Source of the DNA: Planctomycetota bacterium
GTDB taxonomy: Bacteria; Planctomycetota; GCA-2746535
DNA: 35,767 bases
NCBI GenBank assembly: GCA_002746535.1
Contig: NVWA01000024.1
Location: 60,642 to 96,408 of the forward strand
Direction: 5' to 3'
The notes beneath the pieces were generated by a model. That model searched no databases. It saw only the letters and a list, made by a program, of their open reading frames with translations, and was not told the DNA's origin. Both the position numbers and the translations under genes were made by a program. This document shows positions 17,039 through 26,950 of the stretch, one piece after another (positions within the stretch are counted from its first letter, which is position 1; each line of letters begins with the position of its first letter).

Positions 17039-19390
17039 ATGAGTGATAAAAAAACCTTTATCGAAAACTGGTTGCTAGAACCATATGATCTTATTTCAGT
17101 TTTCGAGAATTGTTCTGATAGTAATGAACCATTTGTGATATCTATCCATGATTTGCATCGATCAAAATCTTCTGATATCGATTATTTATCTTCAGAAAGT
17201 AGAGCAGCAGCAAATAATCTACTAACCAAAAATATTCCTGTAGATGAGAATCTATTTAGTTTTTTCTTATTATTTTGGGCCCAAATTGCGACAGGTTGTG
17301 GCTATTATATGGAGAGCGAAAAACTGGTAGATCGTTTTGATCAATTAAATTCGAAAAACTTATTACCTGAAATTAAGGCATTAAAGTATATGACTCATGG
17401 ATTTCTAGAGAGCTCTAAAGGTAATAGAAAAACAAGAGAAGAGAATTTAATAAAGGCGTTGTCTATAAAAAATTTAAATCATATTCATAGAACTTTTCAC
17501 TGGTACTTATATATTGTTTTTCTTGGCTGTCATGGACGTTTCCAGGAATCTTTAGCACATGAAGAAAAATTATGTGTAGCTTCAACGTCGCCTAAAGTAA
17601 AGCTCTTTAAAGCATTAAGTAAATTGATTAATAGCTTTGTTTGTTGCAACGATGATTCGATTAATAAATATTTGTCAGAAATGAAAAACAATAAACTTTT
17701 TCACTCTAACGTTTATCAAAGAATCTATAAAAAATCTTTATTGAAAAATTTCATATCGATTTACGAAAATAAATACGAAATTGCTTCTTTTAAAAATTCT
17801 TTGAACACGCCCAAAATAGATATTAAATTCTATGAAATATATATTAAATCAACTCATTATCTATTGAATCAAAATTCACTTGAGGCTTTAAAATGGGCTA
17901 GAAAGGGTGCTCATGAGTTTCCGTTAAGTGCTTTGTCGACTGGATTATTTCTTTATATTCTAATACGAGCAGAATTAGCGAATCGAAATGCTGATGCTGG
18001 GTTAAAATTGTTAAGCGCAAAAATAGATAATGGCGACTCCCACTACCTAGATGATTTCTTTTTTGCTAGAATATATTTATTAATGAATGAATTTGATAAG
18101 GCCGCTAAAGCATTTGGTCGTTTGCAGAATAGCGTTAAATGGTACGGTGCTGAAGGTCGCTTAGATTTTGAACTTGATTTAGCATGTGAAATTTCTAAAA
18201 GTGATTTAAGGCGCTTGCTTAATGATTCACAAAAACACATTCATTTAAAATTTAGTCGATCTAAAAAATCTCCCTTTGTTAATACTATGAAACAATCATC
18301 TTCGAAAGGTAGAAGTCGTCTCAAAGGAAATAGTTTAGAAATCGAAAAAGTGAAAGATGATGTCTTGAAATTTGCTAGTATTGATCATATTGTTTTAATT
18401 ACTGGCGAAACAGGTGTAGGAAAAGAAGAGGTTGCTCGTGCCATTCATGAAGAGTCTGAGCGTTCTAAGGAACCATTTATTGCCGTTAATTGTGGGGCTT
18501 TAGTTGATTCTTTGTTGCAATCAGAATTATTTGGACATAAAGCTGGTGCATATACTGGAGCTCAAAAAGCTCACGCAGGTATTTTTGAAACGGCTGGTAG
18601 TGGCACTGTCTTTTTGGACGAAATCGGTGAAATCTCACCTTTACTTCAAGTGTCTTTGCTGAGAGTTCTTGAGTATGGACATTTTAAACCAATTGGGTCT
18701 GCTACAGAAAAGAAATACCATTGTCGCATTCTATTAGCAACTAATAAAGATTTAAAAAAATTAGCCGATGAGAAGTCATTTAGAAAAGATTTATATTTTC
18801 GCATGAACAGTCTCGAGATTAATGTTCCTCCTTTAAGAGAAAGAACCAGCGACATATTAACCTTAACAAACTTTTTTCATGAGAATGCAAATAATAATGG
18901 CGGACCGGTATCATTATCACCAGATCTGATGACTGCTTTAGAAGAGTATGATTGGCCTGGTAACGTACGACAACTTAAAAATGAAGTCGAGCGTATGCGT
19001 ATGTTTAATTCCGAAAACGCATCTTATGATCTCAAAGATTTCTCTTTAAAAAAAGAAGATAACTTAGTTGATATAGATGAACCACAGGATATCGTAATTA
19101 AAACAGAGATACCGAAGGTAGATGGCGCTGATGAATTAAAGAATAATCTATTAATTGATACTTCTGATTATATTATTCGAGAGGAGAAAACACCTTTACG
19201 CCGTCTTGAAAAAATCAAAGAGCTCTTTATTCGACATCAAAAGCTTACCCGTGGAGAAATCATTAAAATCTTTAAGATTTCTCCTGGTACCGCTACGAGT
19301 GACTTACAAAAATTAGAAAAAGAGCAGTATATCAAGAGAGTTTGTCCGACACCATCACCACGTTCCCATTATTTCACAATCAATCAATAG
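17039..19390 (+). CDS. Sigma-54-dependent activator with TPR-like N-terminus and winged-helix C-terminus
   Basis: A 783-residue bacterial enhancer-binding protein. Residues ~70-400 are helical and TPR-like (for example LEALKWARKGAHEFPLSAL), with no receiver, GAF or PAS domain. The AAA+ module follows: Walker A GETGVGKE (456-463), the sigma-54 contact loop GAYTGA (503-508, with Tyr in place of the usual Phe), Walker B VFLDEIGE (D527, E528), Sensor I LLATNKDL, the arginine-finger region FRKDLYFRMNSL and Sensor II WPGNVRQLKNEVER. The C-terminal ~60 residues (LTRGEIIKIFKISPGTATSD, then LQKLEKEQYIKR) look like a winged helix, not the usual Fis-type HTH. It is divergent from the FeeM-like gene, whose upstream region has a -24/-12 match. 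It probably senses a protein or small ligand through the TPR part. Function as an activator is well supported; the target is inferred. Confidence 0.88.
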   Translation: MSDKKTFIENWLLEPYDLISVFENCSDSNEPFVISIHDLHRSKSSDIDYLSSESRAAANNLLTKNIPVDENLFSFFLLFWAQIATGCGYYMESEKLVDRFDQLNSKNLLPEIKALKYMTHGFLESSKGNRKTREENLIKALSIKNLNHIHRTFHWYLYIVFLGCHGRFQESLAHEEKLCVASTSPKVKLFKALSKLINSFVCCNDDSINKYLSEMKNNKLFHSNVYQRIYKKSLLKNFISIYENKYEIASFKNSLNTPKIDIKFYEIYIKSTHYLLNQNSLEALKWARKGAHEFPLSALSTGLFLYILIRAELANRNADAGLKLLSAKIDNGDSHYLDDFFFARIYLLMNEFDKAAKAFGRLQNSVKWYGAEGRLDFELDLACEISKSDLRRLLNDSQKHIHLKFSRSKKSPFVNTMKQSSSKGRSRLKGNSLEIEKVKDDVLKFASIDHIVLITGETGVGKEEVARAIHEESERSKEPFIAVNCGALVDSLLQSELFGHKAGAYTGAQKAHAGIFETAGSGTVFLDEIGEISPLLQVSLLRVLEYGHFKPIGSATEKKYHCRILLATNKDLKKLADEKSFRKDLYFRMNSLEINVPPLRERTSDILTLTNFFHENANNNGGPVSLSPDLMTALEEYDWPGNVRQLKNEVERMRMFNSENASYDLKDFSLKKEDNLVDIDEPQDIVIKTEIPKVDGADELKNNLLIDTSDYIIREEKTPLRRLEKIKELFIRHQKLTRGEIIKIFKISPGTATSDLQKLEKEQYIKRVCPTPSPRSHYFTINQ

Positions 19391-19462
19391 CCTTTCTTCT
19401 ACTGGGAATAAGGGGTAGGATACTCATAACTACAATAAAACAGTTAGTCTTGACAACGGCAA

Positions 19463-19514
19463 CCAGGTTTAAGCCCTGGGCTATTAAGCTAAGTACCTTT
19501 GGGGTAATATAGCC
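19463..19514. other. Compact stem-loop pair between convergent genes
   Basis: CCAGG/CCTGG (19463-19467 with 19475-19479) forms a short hairpin. Directly after it, GGCTAT/ATAGCC (19479-19484 with 19509-19514) encloses TACC/GGTA (19494-19497 with 19503-19506). There is no U-tract on either strand, so it is not a standard terminator. It lies in the 166-bp gap between the sigma-54 activator and the GH123-like gene and may protect either 3' end. Confidence 0.3.
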
Positions 19515-19556
19515 AAAATTCGAGTGCCATTGAGTTTTCAATTTATGATAAATAAG

Positions 19557-22529
19557 TTATTCTTTTTGTTTAATTGCCTTTTTAGTTTTTAAAATGGTTG
19601 ATATGATTTTAATTCTTAATCGTTCAATTTGTTTAATATCTAAATTTTTAAAAACTGAATAACCAGGGTCATCAGAATTACGAGAAAAAGTAGCCATATC
19701 AAGTGAAATTTCTTTTGTTATCAAGTCTCCTAAATGAGTTCTACTAAATCCTTTTTGTGCCGATAAAATATTTAACAATTCCATTAATTGTTGCGAATAA
19801 CGATAAGCTTTCAGTCTAAAAGTTGCTACAGGTTCTTTGTTATCAGTATATTTAATTACATGATGATGGTATGGTTTATCCCAATGTGATTTTCTCTCTA
19901 TGCTATGAGACATAGGCAATCCACCATCAACGCCATACCACCACTTACGAATAAATAAGAGAGGATAAAACGAAGGATCAGCATCTACATTACGACCTCC
20001 TCCATACCACCAAAGTCTTTCTTCCGTCGTTTGAGATCTGTATCGAACAAACTCATAATTGATATCTAATCCGGTTGACATGACTGTCATATCAAGGGAT
20101 TTCTCAATACGATCCCCCATCCAGCCAGGCCGAGAGATATCACTTCGGAGAGTATAGTTGATATAGTTACCTTTAAATTGATCACTATAAAACGAATAAA
20201 GCCATTCCAAAGCACGATAGTCACGACCATATTGTGGTTCATCCATAACCCAAAGACTTGTACTACCACTGCGCATATAATATTTACTATTACTAATAAT
20301 ATGCATATCGACCTTATTCCACCCTTTTGCCTTAAAGTGTTTTTGAAAATCTTTGATGCCGGCGATATTACCATCTTTCCATACTTGTGAGAAATGAGCA
20401 TCTATCAAGGGTTCATTTTCAGCGAGTCTTGCCACCCAAGCTGCATACGCTTTTTTATCATTTCTAGGGGAAGCTCTGTCCTTCCAAAGCTCCGGGATTG
20501 GATGGGTTGATTTATGATCAACCGGCCATGATTCATGGAGAGGCATATAATAATGTGTTGCCGGCTGACCAGATCGATATAAATCCTTGGCTATTTCTCC
20601 ACTAAAAATTGGACCAAAAAAACGATCATAATTACTCCAGTCTGAAATTCTCAGATTCTTCCCTTTACCTTTTACTTGTGGAGTATTGATATCATTATAG
20701 CTCCTCTTATGAAAGTAAGGCATGATATTGTAAGATGTTCGATGCTTATGGGCTAATTTATAAGTATTATGAAATTGCTTAATATCAGACTGATTCCAGT
20801 AACTATTGATCTCAACGACAAAGGAAAGTTTATCTGGCAAACTAATATTATGCACACGAATTGCTAGTGGTACATTAACCGTCTCATTATTAGCCGTCAC
20901 AGAGACTACCCCTTGGTAATACCCTTGAGGGGTATCTAAAGGTATATGAAGATCCACATAGACCGCACAGGATCGCTGACCAACTACTTCTGGTTGGCTG
21001 GGTATGCCTAATTTTTTATCTTTGACTATCGGAACCATAACATCTGCTATCCAATAACTATTTTTTGATTTGCCTTTAGAAATATTTACTGCAACATAAT
21101 GTTCTCTAAAAAGCTCTGCCTTATTTCCAGAAATTTTTTCTTTACCACATAACAAATCCTTAACCTCAATATCTATTTTTTCTAGGGATTGAAATTTTTC
21201 ATCTAGAGCAACGACAACTTGAAACCCAACAATCTCACCTTTAGTCGCTTCAAAAGATCTTTGCGAATTAGTTTTATATCTATCCATACGACGATTATGA
21301 TGACTTATTGGTTTCCCCGTCATAGGATCAAAAAGAGTCAACCCGTCTGAAATGATGACCTTAAATTTTGACTTATTTATTTTAACCGTTTTTTTAACTT
21401 CAATAGGAGGCAATGTATTTGTTAATTTACCAGCATATCTTTCTCTTGCTCTACAATGGAGAGTAGCTGCAATAGTATTCGAAGCTTTATCAAATGCCTC
21501 TACTCTAACTTTAACTAATTTTCCTGGCTCCAATCCAGTTACCATAACAGTTCGGTGTATACGAGATGGACGAGGAATATTGATTCTTTTTAAGTGTTTT
21601 CCATCAACTAAAACATGATAACCCAAAGCAACTCCTTGGGTGCCATCATCACCCACTTCCGGTAATTTAATTAATATGCTACCAGCTGGTTCACCAGGAA
21701 TTACAACTAACTTTGTTTTAAACGCAGGAAACTCATTATCTTTTTTTTCACTCCATTTTAAAAAGAGCCGTGGGACTTTATTTTTACCCGCTTCACGAGA
21801 GAAAAAATTGCCATTACTTTGTTTACCCATAAATATGCCCGTTTCATCTTGAAGTGCAAGGGTACTACCAGATTGAATGGCAGCCATAACTACAATTGGA
21901 TCTATTTTGATACGATACTTATTTCCCGGAAGAAAATGAGCTCGAGTGACATAGGTAGCATTCCCCCCATTACCACCTGCAACTTGTGAAAATTCAGATT
22001 CATCAGATGGTCTCCATCTACTCTTTGGGCCAAAAGGTCCAAGATTACAGGCACCTGTGTGATTAATATTAAATTTTCCATCTGCCCCTTTATGCCCTTT
22101 ACCTTCATTCCAATTAGCATGAAAAGAATAAACACCGATATGATTCAATCGCTTAAACTCATCGACCATTGTAATGATCAATTCAGCTTCAGTTATTGTG
22201 GTATTCTTAGGAACTGCTGAAAAATCAAATTTCATTAGCGTATGATCTTGATGTTTTTTTATTCTAAGATTAGTACTGTTTCCATGATTATCACCATGTT
22301 CACTATGCTTCACATTAAGCCCACGTTTACCAAGTGGGTAACAACTAATATAGGTATCTGCAATTGGGTTTAGAGTAACACTACCAGCAGAAATCTTCGG
22401 ACGAGGATCTTTTGAATCCATTTTTTCAATTACTAAAGTGTTTTTTTCTTTTAGAATTTTATCCTTTGAAAAAATGTAACTATTCAACATACACAAAATC
22501 AAGATTATTAAAAAACAGTTAATCCGCAT
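19557..22529 (-). CDS. Secreted GH123-like (DUF4091) protein with N-terminal DNRLRE-type domain
   Basis: A 990-residue exported protein. Residues 1-21 are a signal peptide (MRINCFLIILILCMLNSYIF). Residues ~48-260 resemble DNRLRE/CBM96-type jelly-roll domains (VTLNPIADTYISCYP, TLMKFDFSAVP, ITEAELIITMV). Residues ~265-365 look like a fibronectin type III domain (ALGYHVLVDG, VTGLEPGKLVKVRVEAFD). Residues ~385-970 resemble the DUF4091/GH123 group: a beta region, then a TIM-barrel part with WVMDEPQYGRDY, where D763-E764 matches the adjacent Asp-Glu pair used in GH123 N-acetyl-beta-galactosaminidases, and the late segment FIRKWWYGVDGGLPMSH typical of DUF4091. It likely acts on host or algal glycans outside the cytoplasm; the exact specificity is unknown. 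It starts 11 bp after the DoxX-like gene and is probably co-transcribed. Confidence 0.75.
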   Translation of the reverse strand: MRINCFLIILILCMLNSYIFSKDKILKEKNTLVIEKMDSKDPRPKISAGSVTLNPIADTYISCYPLGKRGLNVKHSEHGDNHGNSTNLRIKKHQDHTLMKFDFSAVPKNTTITEAELIITMVDEFKRLNHIGVYSFHANWNEGKGHKGADGKFNINHTGACNLGPFGPKSRWRPSDESEFSQVAGGNGGNATYVTRAHFLPGNKYRIKIDPIVVMAAIQSGSTLALQDETGIFMGKQSNGNFFSREAGKNKVPRLFLKWSEKKDNEFPAFKTKLVVIPGEPAGSILIKLPEVGDDGTQGVALGYHVLVDGKHLKRINIPRPSRIHRTVMVTGLEPGKLVKVRVEAFDKASNTIAATLHCRARERYAGKLTNTLPPIEVKKTVKINKSKFKVIISDGLTLFDPMTGKPISHHNRRMDRYKTNSQRSFEATKGEIVGFQVVVALDEKFQSLEKIDIEVKDLLCGKEKISGNKAELFREHYVAVNISKGKSKNSYWIADVMVPIVKDKKLGIPSQPEVVGQRSCAVYVDLHIPLDTPQGYYQGVVSVTANNETVNVPLAIRVHNISLPDKLSFVVEINSYWNQSDIKQFHNTYKLAHKHRTSYNIMPYFHKRSYNDINTPQVKGKGKNLRISDWSNYDRFFGPIFSGEIAKDLYRSGQPATHYYMPLHESWPVDHKSTHPIPELWKDRASPRNDKKAYAAWVARLAENEPLIDAHFSQVWKDGNIAGIKDFQKHFKAKGWNKVDMHIISNSKYYMRSGSTSLWVMDEPQYGRDYRALEWLYSFYSDQFKGNYINYTLRSDISRPGWMGDRIEKSLDMTVMSTGLDINYEFVRYRSQTTEERLWWYGGGRNVDADPSFYPLLFIRKWWYGVDGGLPMSHSIERKSHWDKPYHHHVIKYTDNKEPVATFRLKAYRYSQQLMELLNILSAQKGFSRTHLGDLITKEISLDMATFSRNSDDPGYSVFKNLDIKQIERLRIKIISTILKTKKAIKQKE

Positions 22530-22540
22530 TTGACTTTCTC

Positions 22541-22951
22541 CTAATTGTTTGAATCATTTAAATTTTTAATCTCATACACTGCTAAATAAGCCCAAGCTAA
22601 TAAAACCAATTGAATTGGCAAACGAATATAAAGTCCCCAAGAAGGTAGACTCGGATATAATTCTGGATGCAAGGCCATATGTATGTTGGCAGGGAACACG
22701 GCCAACAGCAACAATATTAATCCCATGCCAGCTAATTTCCTAACGGACTTTATTAAAACTCCTAGCCCACCTATCATTTCAAAGACACCGCTAATATACA
22801 CAAGCATTAAATGTGCTGGTAAATAATCAGGCATTATATTTACATAAAAAGACGGAACTAAAAAATGAGCAAAGCCAGCCCCAATAAAAAAAATACCCAA
22901 TAGGTAAACAGCATACTTTTGAAAATGTAGAAACTTTAAGTTCTCAGTCAT
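22541..22951 (-). CDS. DoxX-like integral membrane protein
   Basis: A 136-residue protein with four hydrophobic segments matching the DoxX/DoxX-like family pattern: AVYLLGIFFIGAGFAHFLVP, then YLPAHLMLVYISGVFEMIGG, LAGMGLILLLLAVFPANIHM and LPIQLVLLAWAYLAVYEIK. The motifs GAGFAHF, SGVFEMIGGLGVL and FPANIHM are characteristic. Family members are small membrane proteins tied variously to redox or electron transfer; no specific role is established here. A near-perfect AGGGAGGTG lies about 30 bases before the ATG, too far for that start, so translation could begin at a non-ATG codon (an in-frame ATT lies nearer). It is in a minus-strand run between two large secreted proteins. Confidence 0.8.
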   Translation of the reverse strand: MTENLKFLHFQKYAVYLLGIFFIGAGFAHFLVPSFYVNIMPDYLPAHLMLVYISGVFEMIGGLGVLIKSVRKLAGMGLILLLLAVFPANIHMALHPELYPSLPSWGLYIRLPIQLVLLAWAYLAVYEIKNLNDSNN

Positions 22952-23014
22952 ATTAAATAATAACTTAATAATATTCTAGGACACCTCCCTATTTTGGTAC
23001 CGCGACAAATCATA

Positions 23015-26000
23015 TTAATTAACAGTCAGATCTATCTTCTTTCCAGTTAGTATATCACGTATTACGACCTTCAATTTAGCCTTCAAGTTTTCCCTTGATA
23101 GCGGAAGATCAACATTGCCAAAACCTTTTTCATTGATGACGACATTTCTTGATAATGCTTCGATAATGGTCTTACCATCATAGACTTCTATTCGGCTGAC
23201 TTGTTTAGCAAATTCACCTCGACCTTTAAGATTCCATTTAACTTTTAACCACTGATCTTTCTTCGCTACCGAACCAACAATTGATTCAATATCATAAGGC
23301 AACAAGGCAATTACAAACCCATCGCCGGAAGGCATGTTAAATGTAAATTTGCTACCATCTAATACCAAAGGCTTTCCAGTACGCACATTAAAAGCGTACT
23401 TAGGATCCAATGATTTAAAGTCGACAACACAAGCTTCCATTTCTTCGCCACCTGATTTATCAGGCACAGATATGATAACGCCATCAGCGCCTAATACATT
23501 TTTGAACCCTACAGGAGGTCTGGTAATCGTTACTAAGTGAGCATTTTTGTTACCCGCTAATGAATGGGTATAAACTTTTAATTTACTAATTAATTTACCT
23601 GTAGGATTGGTCACACTAACCCATTTATAAACCTTATACTTTTTCAGAATCTTTTTAGGGTCTTCATTAAAAGCACTAAAAGCAATACATTTTTCTGCGA
23701 GACCCTTTTCTAGAGGCACCTTTTTTAAAAATTCATCATAGGACGCAACATTCGTATTGATGACACCTCCACCAGATTTAATGAAGGTCTTAATACTTGA
23801 TCTAGTTGACAGACCACCTTCAACACCACCTACACCTAGACTGGATACATTAGGTAAAAACAAAAGTTTGATGTTATTCTTTTTAAGATGGCCAGAGACA
23901 ACATCTTCTTCAGAAATAAAAACAGGATCCAAGCCTAACGCTTCCAATTTTTTAACTACTATATCTTCACTCTTATTAGCTTTACCGGTGAGGTAATTAA
24001 CTCTTAAACTATTCATCGAATAAAGAACCGCTACCGGAGAAAGCTTACGCTTAGCTTGAATGTATTGTTTGCCGATACCTGATCGCATTTCTTTAAAAAG
24101 CCTCATATAATCTTTTGCGGATTGACAAAATGTTAAATCAGGATTTCTAAAAGCGATCCACCAAAAAAGTACATGACCGGCGCCATGATTAACAACACTT
24201 GACCATATTTGGTAATCAACACTTTTACCACTTCGCCCATATCCAGCCGGAACAGCGTTCAACATGTTACCACCAGAAAACGACAATCGTTTTCTTTCTT
24301 GATGACCGTAGCCATAACCTTGCATTGATCCAAAATGTTTTGACAACTTTGACCAATCAAAACCATCAAAAGGGGTTGCTATTTGCGTTCCAGATAAAGA
24401 TATGGTCCCTTTAGGATCGACAGATTGAACTGCATCTTTATACATCTTATAACCGGCCGCCATCACATCATCATTGTGGGCACGCCATTCATTCCAAAGA
24501 CCATACAATGTATTCTTTGACTTAGCTTCTTTTGTTAGTGGTGGATAAATCTTATCGAAATTTGCTAATGATAGAGAAAGTTTTGCATTCAAATTCTCAA
24601 TCGTTTTAAATTTACTTTTCATTTTTATTTTAAACAATTTAATATTCTCAGGATGAAAATCAAAATCAAAATCAAATTTATAATAGGTTAATGATGGTTC
24701 ATCACAGAGAATATAATTGGTAGGGAAATATGGTTTCAACATTTTCACATTCTTTTTTACCAACGCGAGTTCCTTCTTTAAAAAAACCGGATCAGCATAA
24801 GAAGGCTTTCTAATCAAAGATTTCCTATTGCCCGTTTTATTATATTCACCCTTTATCTTTGAGAAATCTCGCAAATGCAAAGGCCTGACCGATAAATTAT
24901 GGACCATCAATCTTAATCCTGCCATTGTCCATCTTTTTCGTACGCCCAAGCTGCCCCATCTCGTCTCCATTACACCAGTAGCACCAAATTTTTTGATCAT
25001 CTTATCTTCATAGGATCTTAAAAATGGAATCCCATTAACATTCCACATTAATATTTCATAATCATCCCACAAGGCACCTTGTGGCGTAACAATTGTAGCG
25101 CACTGACCATCAGCTATCAATTGACCTTTAACTACAATACTAATTTTTATGGTACATTGAATTTGTCGAACTTTATTGGATTTAAAAACAGTTGAATAAA
25201 CAATTTCGCCGGAATCAGAAGACTTTTTTATTTGATCAGAAACTTCAAGAGTTCGCCAAACGTCATTACTCTCTTCACCAAGTACCATTGAAACAATTGC
25301 ATTGGATCCCATTTTACTCGCAACCGTTTTAGGTAATTTAACACTAACTTTTATTTCTTTGCCAAGGTCAACTGAAAATGGAGAAACAACATCTAATGCG
25401 GTAACAGTACTTTGTTTGGGTGGTGTATATAAAATTTCCCAATCTGTCACTTCTCCCTTTTTATTTTTCCATTGATTCACCAGATAGACTCTTTCAACAT
25501 CTTTATTAGTACTTTTCAATTCACTCTTTTCACCTTCACGAATAAATGGCCTTTTCGCTGTCCAAAGAGCTGTGCGATTCAAGAGACTATAGATAACTTC
25601 CCAGTAACGGTAAGATCTAACATTCATTTCTTCTGCTGATTGTTTAATATTAGGCGTTAGTGAAGTCGCTCGATAGGCGAAGGTTGCAACTCGACCTTTA
25701 CCAACTTGTTTAATTGCAAGAATAGGATCTCCAGAGGCAGATTTTATTAAAACTTGGGCACCTGCAGCCACTTTATACTTTTGATAAGACATTCGATCAA
25801 AAGGCAACGACTCAATAGGCACACCCTTAATGATATCATGTTCCTGAGAAATCACCCACTTCTGACCATTAATATTTCCTGAGTTAGCTCTTTTCACATA
25901 ACCACTAGACAAAGGATGATCAGAATCACTATCAATTAAAGCAGATATTTCTCTAAGATCATCTGGGAATTTCGCCCCTTTTTCACCAACAAATGGAAAC

Positions 26001-26950
26001 ACAAATACTAAACCACAACCGTCTTCTTTAACTCGTCTAACGATATCATTTCTAGCAACTTTGGGGAATCGTGACCACCCTTGAGGTGTAAACAACATCA
26101 TAGTATCAAACTTTTCAGGACCACCCATAGAACTAGCCAGATAATCTTGCATCAACTTATACTCAACTTTATGACCACGCTGGCCATAAAAATCACCCAT
26201 ACCCCATGTATTAGTATCGTAGCTCTTATCCCAATGCATGACACTCGTTTTCAAATCTAATCTTTGCATCAATTCAGAAACTTCGCGACCTTGTAAGACA
26301 CTAGTTAAAGCAAAAGCAAACAAAGGTCCACCGGCTAAATTTTTTCCAAATTTCAAATGAGGAGTATAAACATCTAATGTACTTTGTAGGTCTTTTCTAT
26401 CTTTATAAGGAATAAAAGGGATTTTCTCAGCAACAGTCTCACCTAATTCAATGTCGTCAAAAAAAAGAGTTAATCCCTTCGGTGGCTTAGAAGTAAATAA
26501 AATCAAAGCTTTTATTTTTTTTACATTTAGCTTACTCGTAATATCTTTTATTTTAAATTGGCAAAAATTTCGGCCGGCTGATAATTTAACTACTTTATTA
26601 AATCTGGTAATATGACCTTTACTATTATCATCATCAATACGAATATTTAATGATGTAGTTGTTTTGCTCCAAATAACCATTTTCAAGACTTCATATTTAG
26701 ACCAATCTTTTGGCACTTTAATACTGAACCCTGGCCATTGACCTCCTAAAAAAACTACCTTTAACATTTTATTCAATTCAGTCACAGACATTGGCTCAAC
26801 TGTCATCGAAAACTGCTTGTTTTTTACTATAGAAATTACTTTTTGATAAGCATCTTTCTTTTCAAAATCAGCGATTACTTTTTTTGGCCCGTCAGCAACA
26901 ATAAGTGTGGTAGTAAAAAACATGACAAAAATTAATAAGGAATATTTCAT
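23015..26950 (-). CDS. Large secreted GH42-like protein with CBM-like and glutamine-amidotransferase-like domains
   Basis: The reading frame extends to 27091, but ATG 26950 is chosen: it opens a signal peptide (MKYSLLIFVMFFTTTLIVA) and has GGAGAG seven bases upstream, giving 1311 residues. Residues ~20-170 look like a carbohydrate-binding jelly roll (GFSIKVPKDWSKYEVLKMVI; LTLFFDDIELGE). Residues ~275-465 resemble a GATase-like fold (MMLFTPQGWSRFP; GKGRVATFAYRATSL), followed by an Ig-like region to ~620. Residues ~650-930 resemble a TIM-barrel glycosidase of the GH42/beta-galactosidase type (TNYILCDEPSLTYY, D-E at ~750; LYGLWNEWRAHNDD at ~823). Residues ~940-1080 look like the trimerisation GATase-like domain (LSPVAVLYSMNSLRVNY; IKTFIKSGGGVINTN). 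A beta-rich tail ends the protein. Glycosidase activity is an inference. Confidence 0.72.
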   Translation of the reverse strand: MKYSLLIFVMFFTTTLIVADGPKKVIADFEKKDAYQKVISIVKNKQFSMTVEPMSVTELNKMLKVVFLGGQWPGFSIKVPKDWSKYEVLKMVIWSKTTTSLNIRIDDDNSKGHITRFNKVVKLSAGRNFCQFKIKDITSKLNVKKIKALILFTSKPPKGLTLFFDDIELGETVAEKIPFIPYKDRKDLQSTLDVYTPHLKFGKNLAGGPLFAFALTSVLQGREVSELMQRLDLKTSVMHWDKSYDTNTWGMGDFYGQRGHKVEYKLMQDYLASSMGGPEKFDTMMLFTPQGWSRFPKVARNDIVRRVKEDGCGLVFVFPFVGEKGAKFPDDLREISALIDSDSDHPLSSGYVKRANSGNINGQKWVISQEHDIIKGVPIESLPFDRMSYQKYKVAAGAQVLIKSASGDPILAIKQVGKGRVATFAYRATSLTPNIKQSAEEMNVRSYRYWEVIYSLLNRTALWTAKRPFIREGEKSELKSTNKDVERVYLVNQWKNKKGEVTDWEILYTPPKQSTVTALDVVSPFSVDLGKEIKVSVKLPKTVASKMGSNAIVSMVLGEESNDVWRTLEVSDQIKKSSDSGEIVYSTVFKSNKVRQIQCTIKISIVVKGQLIADGQCATIVTPQGALWDDYEILMWNVNGIPFLRSYEDKMIKKFGATGVMETRWGSLGVRKRWTMAGLRLMVHNLSVRPLHLRDFSKIKGEYNKTGNRKSLIRKPSYADPVFLKKELALVKKNVKMLKPYFPTNYILCDEPSLTYYKFDFDFDFHPENIKLFKIKMKSKFKTIENLNAKLSLSLANFDKIYPPLTKEAKSKNTLYGLWNEWRAHNDDVMAAGYKMYKDAVQSVDPKGTISLSGTQIATPFDGFDWSKLSKHFGSMQGYGYGHQERKRLSFSGGNMLNAVPAGYGRSGKSVDYQIWSSVVNHGAGHVLFWWIAFRNPDLTFCQSAKDYMRLFKEMRSGIGKQYIQAKRKLSPVAVLYSMNSLRVNYLTGKANKSEDIVVKKLEALGLDPVFISEEDVVSGHLKKNNIKLLFLPNVSSLGVGGVEGGLSTRSSIKTFIKSGGGVINTNVASYDEFLKKVPLEKGLAEKCIAFSAFNEDPKKILKKYKVYKWVSVTNPTGKLISKLKVYTHSLAGNKNAHLVTITRPPVGFKNVLGADGVIISVPDKSGGEEMEACVVDFKSLDPKYAFNVRTGKPLVLDGSKFTFNMPSGDGFVIALLPYDIESIVGSVAKKDQWLKVKWNLKGRGEFAKQVSRIEVYDGKTIIEALSRNVVINEKGFGNVDLPLSRENLKAKLKVVIRDILTGKKIDLTVN

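Noticed and set aside
19451..19514. Riboswitch-like pattern (ACGGCAA, CC-hairpin-GG, AAGCTA) recalling a c-di-GMP-I aptamer
   Set aside because: The GCAAAGC receptor and the second conserved stem are absent, and no plus-strand gene follows; the next gene is convergent.
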